64,000 bases of DNA from Valencia hispanica (lineage: Eukaryota > Chordata > Actinopteri > Cyprinodontiformes > Valenciidae): assembly GCA_963556495.2 (NCBI GenBank), contig OY747710.1, positions 62,001 through 126,000 of the forward strand. Reading direction: 5' to 3'. A program made the translations under genes and the position numbers. Below, in pieces: positions 59,672-64,000 of the stretch; position 1 is the first letter of the stretch; every line of letters begins with the position of its first letter. The notes beneath the pieces were generated by a model, which had not been told where the DNA came from, did not search any database, and saw only the letters and a program-made list of their open reading frames with translations.

Positions 59672-62600
59672 CTTTTAAGTCTGGCTTAAGTTGGGTCTAA
59701 GTCTCACTAAAGTCTTTCCTGTGTCTGGCATAAGTATGTCCTGAGTCTGGCCTGTGTCTTGCCTAAGTCTGGCCTGAGTTTTGCTTGAATCTGGCCTAAG
59801 TCCGTATTGAATCTGGTCTAAGTCCAGCTTGAATCTGACCTAAATCTGTCTTAAATCGGGCCTAAGTCTGCCCTGAGTCTGACCTAAGCCTGGCTTAAGT
59901 CTGGCCTAAGTCTGCCCTGACTCTGGCCTGAGTCTTGCCTGAATCTGGCTTAAGTCTGGCCTGAGTCTGTCATAAATCTGTCTTAAATCGGCCCTGAGTC
60001 TGGCTTGAGTCTGGCAAAGTCTGCCCTGATTCTGGCCTGAGTCTGGACTGAGCCTGGCTTAAATTTGATCTGAGCCTGGCCTAAGCCTGGCTTAAATCAG
60101 GCTTAAGTCTGGCTTGAGTCTGGCCAATGTCTGTCCAGAGTCTAGCCTAAGTCTGGCTTAAATCAGGCTTAAGTCTGGCCTAGTCTGGTTTAAATCAGGG
60201 CTAAATCTGGTTTAACTCAGGCGTAAATCTGCTCTGAGTCTGGCCTTAATCTGGCCTGAGTCTGGCCTAAATCTTGTCTGAGCCTGGCCTACATCTGGCT
60301 TGAGTCTGTCTTAAGTCTGGCATAAGTCTGTTTTAAATCGGCCTAAAATTGGTTTAAGTCTGGCTTAGTTCTGCCCAGAGTCTGGCCTAAGACTGGCCTA
60401 AATATGTCATAAATCTGGCCTAATCTGGTTTAAATCGGGCTTAAATCTGGCCTAAGTCTGGTTTAAATCAGGTTTAAATCTGGCCTGAGTCTGGCCTAAA
60501 TCTGTCTTAAATCGGGCCTAAGTCTGGTTTAAGTCTGGCCTAAGTCTGCCCTGATTCTGGCCTTAGTCTGGTCTGAGCATGTCCTGAGTCTGGCTTAAGT
60601 GTGGCCTAGTCTGTTTTAAATCAGGCTTAAATCTGGTTTAAGTCTGGCCTGAGTCTGGCCTAAATCTGTCTTAAACTGGGCCTAAGTCTGGTTTAAGTCT
60701 GGCCTAAGTCCGCCCTAAGTCTGGCCTAAGTCTGGTTTAAGTCTGGCCTGAGTCTTGCCTTGGTCTGGCCTGATTCTGGCCTAAGACTGGCTTGAGTCTG
60801 GCTTAAGTCTGGCCTAAGCCTGGCTTGAATCCGGCTTAAATCTTGCCAAAGTCTGGTATAAATCTGGTCTAAATCTACCCTGAGCCTGGCCTGAGTCTGG
60901 CCTAAGTCTGTCTTAAACCGGGCCTAAGTCTGGTTTAAGTCTGGCCTAAATCTGGTTTAAATCTGGCCTAAGTCTGGTTTATGTCTGGCCTGATTCTGGC
61001 CTAAATCTGGTTTATGTCTGACCTAAGTCTGGCTTAAGTCTGGCCTAAATCTGCTCTGATACTGGCTTTAATCTGGTCTGAGCCTGTCATGAGTCTGGCC
61101 TAAGTTTGGCCTGAGTGGTTTAACTCTGGCCTAAATTGGGCCTGAGTGGTTTAACTCTGGCTTAAGTCTGGTCTAAGCCTGGCTTAAGCCTGGCTTAAGT
61201 CTGGCCTAAGCCTGGCTTGAATCCATTTTAAGTCTTGCAAAAAGTGTGGTATAAATCTGGCCTAAATCTGCCCTGAGCCTGGCCTGAGTCTTGCCTAAGT
61301 CTGCCCTGGGTCTGGCCTAAGGCTGGCTTGAATCCGGCTTAAGTCTGGCCTAAGTCTGCCCTGATTCTGGCCTTAGTCTGGTCTGAGCATGTCCTGAGTC
61401 TGGCTTAAGTCTTTCTTAAACTGGGGCCTAAATCTGGTTGAAGTCTGGCCTAAGTCTGTCTGAAGTCTGGCCTAAGTCTGCTCTGATTCTGGCCTTAATA
61501 TGGTCTGAGCCTGTCCTGAGTGTGGCCTAAATTTGGCCTGAGTCTGGTTTAACTCTGGCCTAAGTCTGCCCTGATTCTGGCCTAAGTCTGTCTTAAACCG
61601 GGCCTAAATCTCGTTTAAGTCTGACCTAAATCTGTCTTAAATCGGGCCTAAGTCTTACCTGAGTCTGACCTAAGCCTGGCTTAAGTCTGGCCTAAGTCTG
61701 CCCTGACTCTGGCCTGAGTCTTGCCTAAGTCTGACCTGAGTTTTGCTTGAGTCTGGCCAATGTCTGTCCTGAGTCTGACCTAAATCTAGCCTGAGTCTGG
61801 CGTAAGTCTGGCGTGAGTCTTGCATAAGTCTGACCTGAGTTTTGCCTGAATCTGGCTTAAGTCTGGCCTGAGTCTGTCATAAGTCTGTCTTAAATCGGCC
61901 CTGAGTCTGGCTTGAGTCTGGCAAAGTCTGCCCTGATTCTGGTCTTAGTCTGGTTTTAGCCTGGCCCGAGTCTGCCCTGATACTGGCCTGAGTCTGGACT
62001 GAGCCTGGCTTAAATTTGATCTGAGCCTGGCCTAAGCCTGGCTTAAATCAGGCTTAAGTCTGGCTTGAGTCTGGCCAATGTCTGTCCAGAGTCTGGCCTA
62101 AGTCTGTCTTAAATCAGGCTTAAGTCTGGCCTAGTCTGGTTTAAATCAGGCCTAAATCAGGTTTAAATCTGGTTTAACTCAGGCGTAAATCTGCTCTGAG
62201 TCTGGCCTTAATCTGGCCTGAGTCTGGCCTAAATCTTGTCTGAGCCTGGCCTAAATCTGGCTCGAGTCTGTCTTAAGTCTGGCATAAGTCTGTTTTAAAT
62301 CGGCCTAAAATTGGTTTAAGTCTGGCTTAGTTCTGCCCAGAGTCTGGCCTAAGTCTGCCCTGGTTCTGGCCTTAGTCTGGTCTGAGCCTGTCCTGAGTCT
62401 GGCCTAAGACTGGCCTAAATATGTCATAAATCCGGCCTAATCTGGTTTAAATCAGGCTTAAATCTGGCCTAAGTCTGTCTTAAATCAGGTTTAAATCTGG
62501 CCTGAGTCTGGCCTAAATCTGTCTTAAATCGGGCCTAAGTCTGGTTTAAGTCTGGCCTAAATCTGCCCTGATTCTGGCCTTAGTCTGGTCCTAGCATGTC

Positions 62601-64000
62601 CTGAGTCTGGCTTAAGTCTGGCCTAGTCTGGTTTAAATCAGGCTTAAATCTGGTTTAAGTCTGGCCTGAGTCTGTCTTAAACTGGGCCTAAGTCTGGTTT
62701 AAGTCTGGCCTAAGTCCGTCCTAAGTCTGGCCTAAGTCTGGTTTAAGTCTGGCCTGAGTCTTACATTAGTCTGGCCTGATTCTGGCCTAAATCTGGTTTA
62801 TGTCTGACCTAAGTCTGACCTAAGTCTGGCCTAAGTCTGGTTTAAGTCTGGCCTAAGTCTGCTCTGATTCTGGCCTTAATCTGGTCTGAGCCTGTCCTGA
62901 GTCTGGCCTAAATTTGGCCTGAGTCTGGTTTAACTCTGGCCTAAATCTGCCCTGATTCTGGCCTAAATCTGTCTTAAACCGGGCCTAACTCTCCTTTAAG
63001 TCTGGCCTAAATCTGCCCTAAATCTGGCCTAAGTCTGGTTTAAGTCTGGCCTGAGTCTTGCCTTAGTCTGGCCTGAATCTGGCCTAAGACTGGCATGAGT
63101 CTGGCTTAAGTCTGGCCTAAGCCTGGCTTGAATCCGGCTTAAGTCTTGCCAAAGTCTGGTATAAATCTGGCCTAAATCTACCCTGAGTCTGGCCTAAGTC
63201 TGCCCTGATTCTGGCCTAAGTCTGGTTTAAGTCTGGCCTAAGTCTGCCCTAAGTCTGGTTTAAATCTGGCCTAAATCTGGTTTAAGTCTGGCCTGAGTCC
63301 TGCCTTAGTCTGGCCTGATTCTGGCCTAAATCTGGTTTATGTCTGACCTAAGTCTGGTTTAAGTCTGGCCTAAATCTGCTCTGATACTGCCTTTAATCTG
63401 GTCTGAGCCTGTCCTTAGTCTGGCCTAAGTTTGTCGGCCCTGAGTCTGGCCTAAGCCTGGCTTAAGTCTGGCCTAAGCCTGGCTTGAATCCGGTTTAAGT
63501 CTTGCCAAAGTCTGGTATAAATCTGGCCTAAATCTACCCTGAGCCTGGCCTGAGTCTGGCCTAAATCTGCCCTGGGTCTGGCCTAAGGCTGGCTTGAATC
63601 CGGCTTAAGTCTGGCCTAAGTCTGCCCTGATTCTGGCCTAAGTCTGTCTTAAACTGGGCCTAAGTCAGGTTTAACTCTGGCCTAAATCTGCCCTGATTCT
63701 GGCCTAAATCTGTCTTAAACCGGGCCTAAGTCTCATTTAAGTCTGGCCTAAGTCTGGTTTAAGTCTGGCCTGAGTCTTGCCTTAGTCTGGCCTGATTCTG
63801 GCCTAAGACTGGCTTGAGTCTGGCTTAAGTCTGGCCTAAGCCTGGCTTGAATCCGGCTTAAGTCTTGCCAAAGTCTGGTATAAATCTGCCCTGAGCCTGG
63901 CCTGAGTCTTGCCTAAGTCTGCCCTGGGTCTGGCCTAAGGCTGGCTTGAATCCGGCTTAAGTCTGGCCTAAGTCTGCCCTGATTCTGGCCTTAGTCTGGT
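59672..64000. repeat. 11-bp satellite in npr1 intron 6, runs off the right edge
   Basis: About 390 diverged units of CTAAGTCTGGC with AAATC, GAGTC, GATTC, TGCCC and GGTTT variants. Long blocks recur: the marker CCCTGGGTCTGGCCTAAGGC is at 61,304 and 63,570, 2266 bp or exactly 206 units apart; TTTTAAATCGGCCTAAAATT is at 60,331 and 62,293. Confidence 0.96.

Overview
The window is vertebrate genomic DNA, almost certainly from a teleost fish. The genes have short exons with GT-AG introns, the encoded proteins match vertebrate pi4kb, creb3l4 and npr1, and the mobile elements (L2-clade and RTE/Rex3-like LINEs, Tc1-like remnants, a tRNA-derived SINE) are typical of fish. I cannot name the species. 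In human all three genes lie in band 1q21.3, so the block looks like conserved synteny rather than a functional operon.

Layout. (1) 15-3574, minus strand: the N-terminal and helical-domain exons of pi4kb (Golgi phosphatidylinositol 4-kinase beta); the kinase domain lies beyond the left edge. (2) 3.6-7.2 kb: 5' flank of pi4kb, a TA microsatellite, a SINE and a 5'-truncated RTE LINE. (3) 7.2-16.2 kb, plus strand: complete creb3l4 (ER-membrane bZIP transcription factor), nine coding exons, 421 residues, ending in the family-typical HADEM tail; its introns hold an L2 LINE, two large minisatellites and a Tc1 remnant. (4) 16.2-20.5 kb: intergenic DNA with further mobile-element pieces. (5) 20.5-64 kb, plus strand: npr1 (natriuretic peptide receptor / guanylate cyclase A). 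A probable non-coding first exon lies near 20.6 kb, and six coding exons between 33,992 and 59,183 encode the signal peptide and nearly all of the hormone-binding ectodomain. The membrane, kinase-homology and cyclase parts lie beyond the right edge.

The striking property is tandem repetition. About 40 percent of the window is arrays, and nearly every large intron has its own unrelated one: 15 bp (pi4kb), 17/22 bp and a G-rich array (creb3l4), 42 bp x about 280 (probable npr1 5'UTR intron), 30 bp, 35 bp with a GTCACGTGAC E-box in most units, an AT-rich inverted array full of AATAAA, 22 bp with a 616-bp higher-order repeat, 4.8 kb of ATCC-type repeat, and 11 bp running off the right edge. Several arrays carry higher-order duplications. 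These arrays give long open frames that are not genes.

The three genes act in separate pathways: PI4P synthesis at the Golgi, ER-to-nucleus signalling by regulated proteolysis, and natriuretic-peptide cGMP signalling at the plasma membrane. Nothing here indicates joint function. The most interesting items are the E-box array in npr1 intron 1, an L2 LINE lineage whose copies share the same disabling changes, the polyadenylation-signal-rich inverted array, the splice-site-like and G-rich arrays in creb3l4, and the 42-bp satellite.
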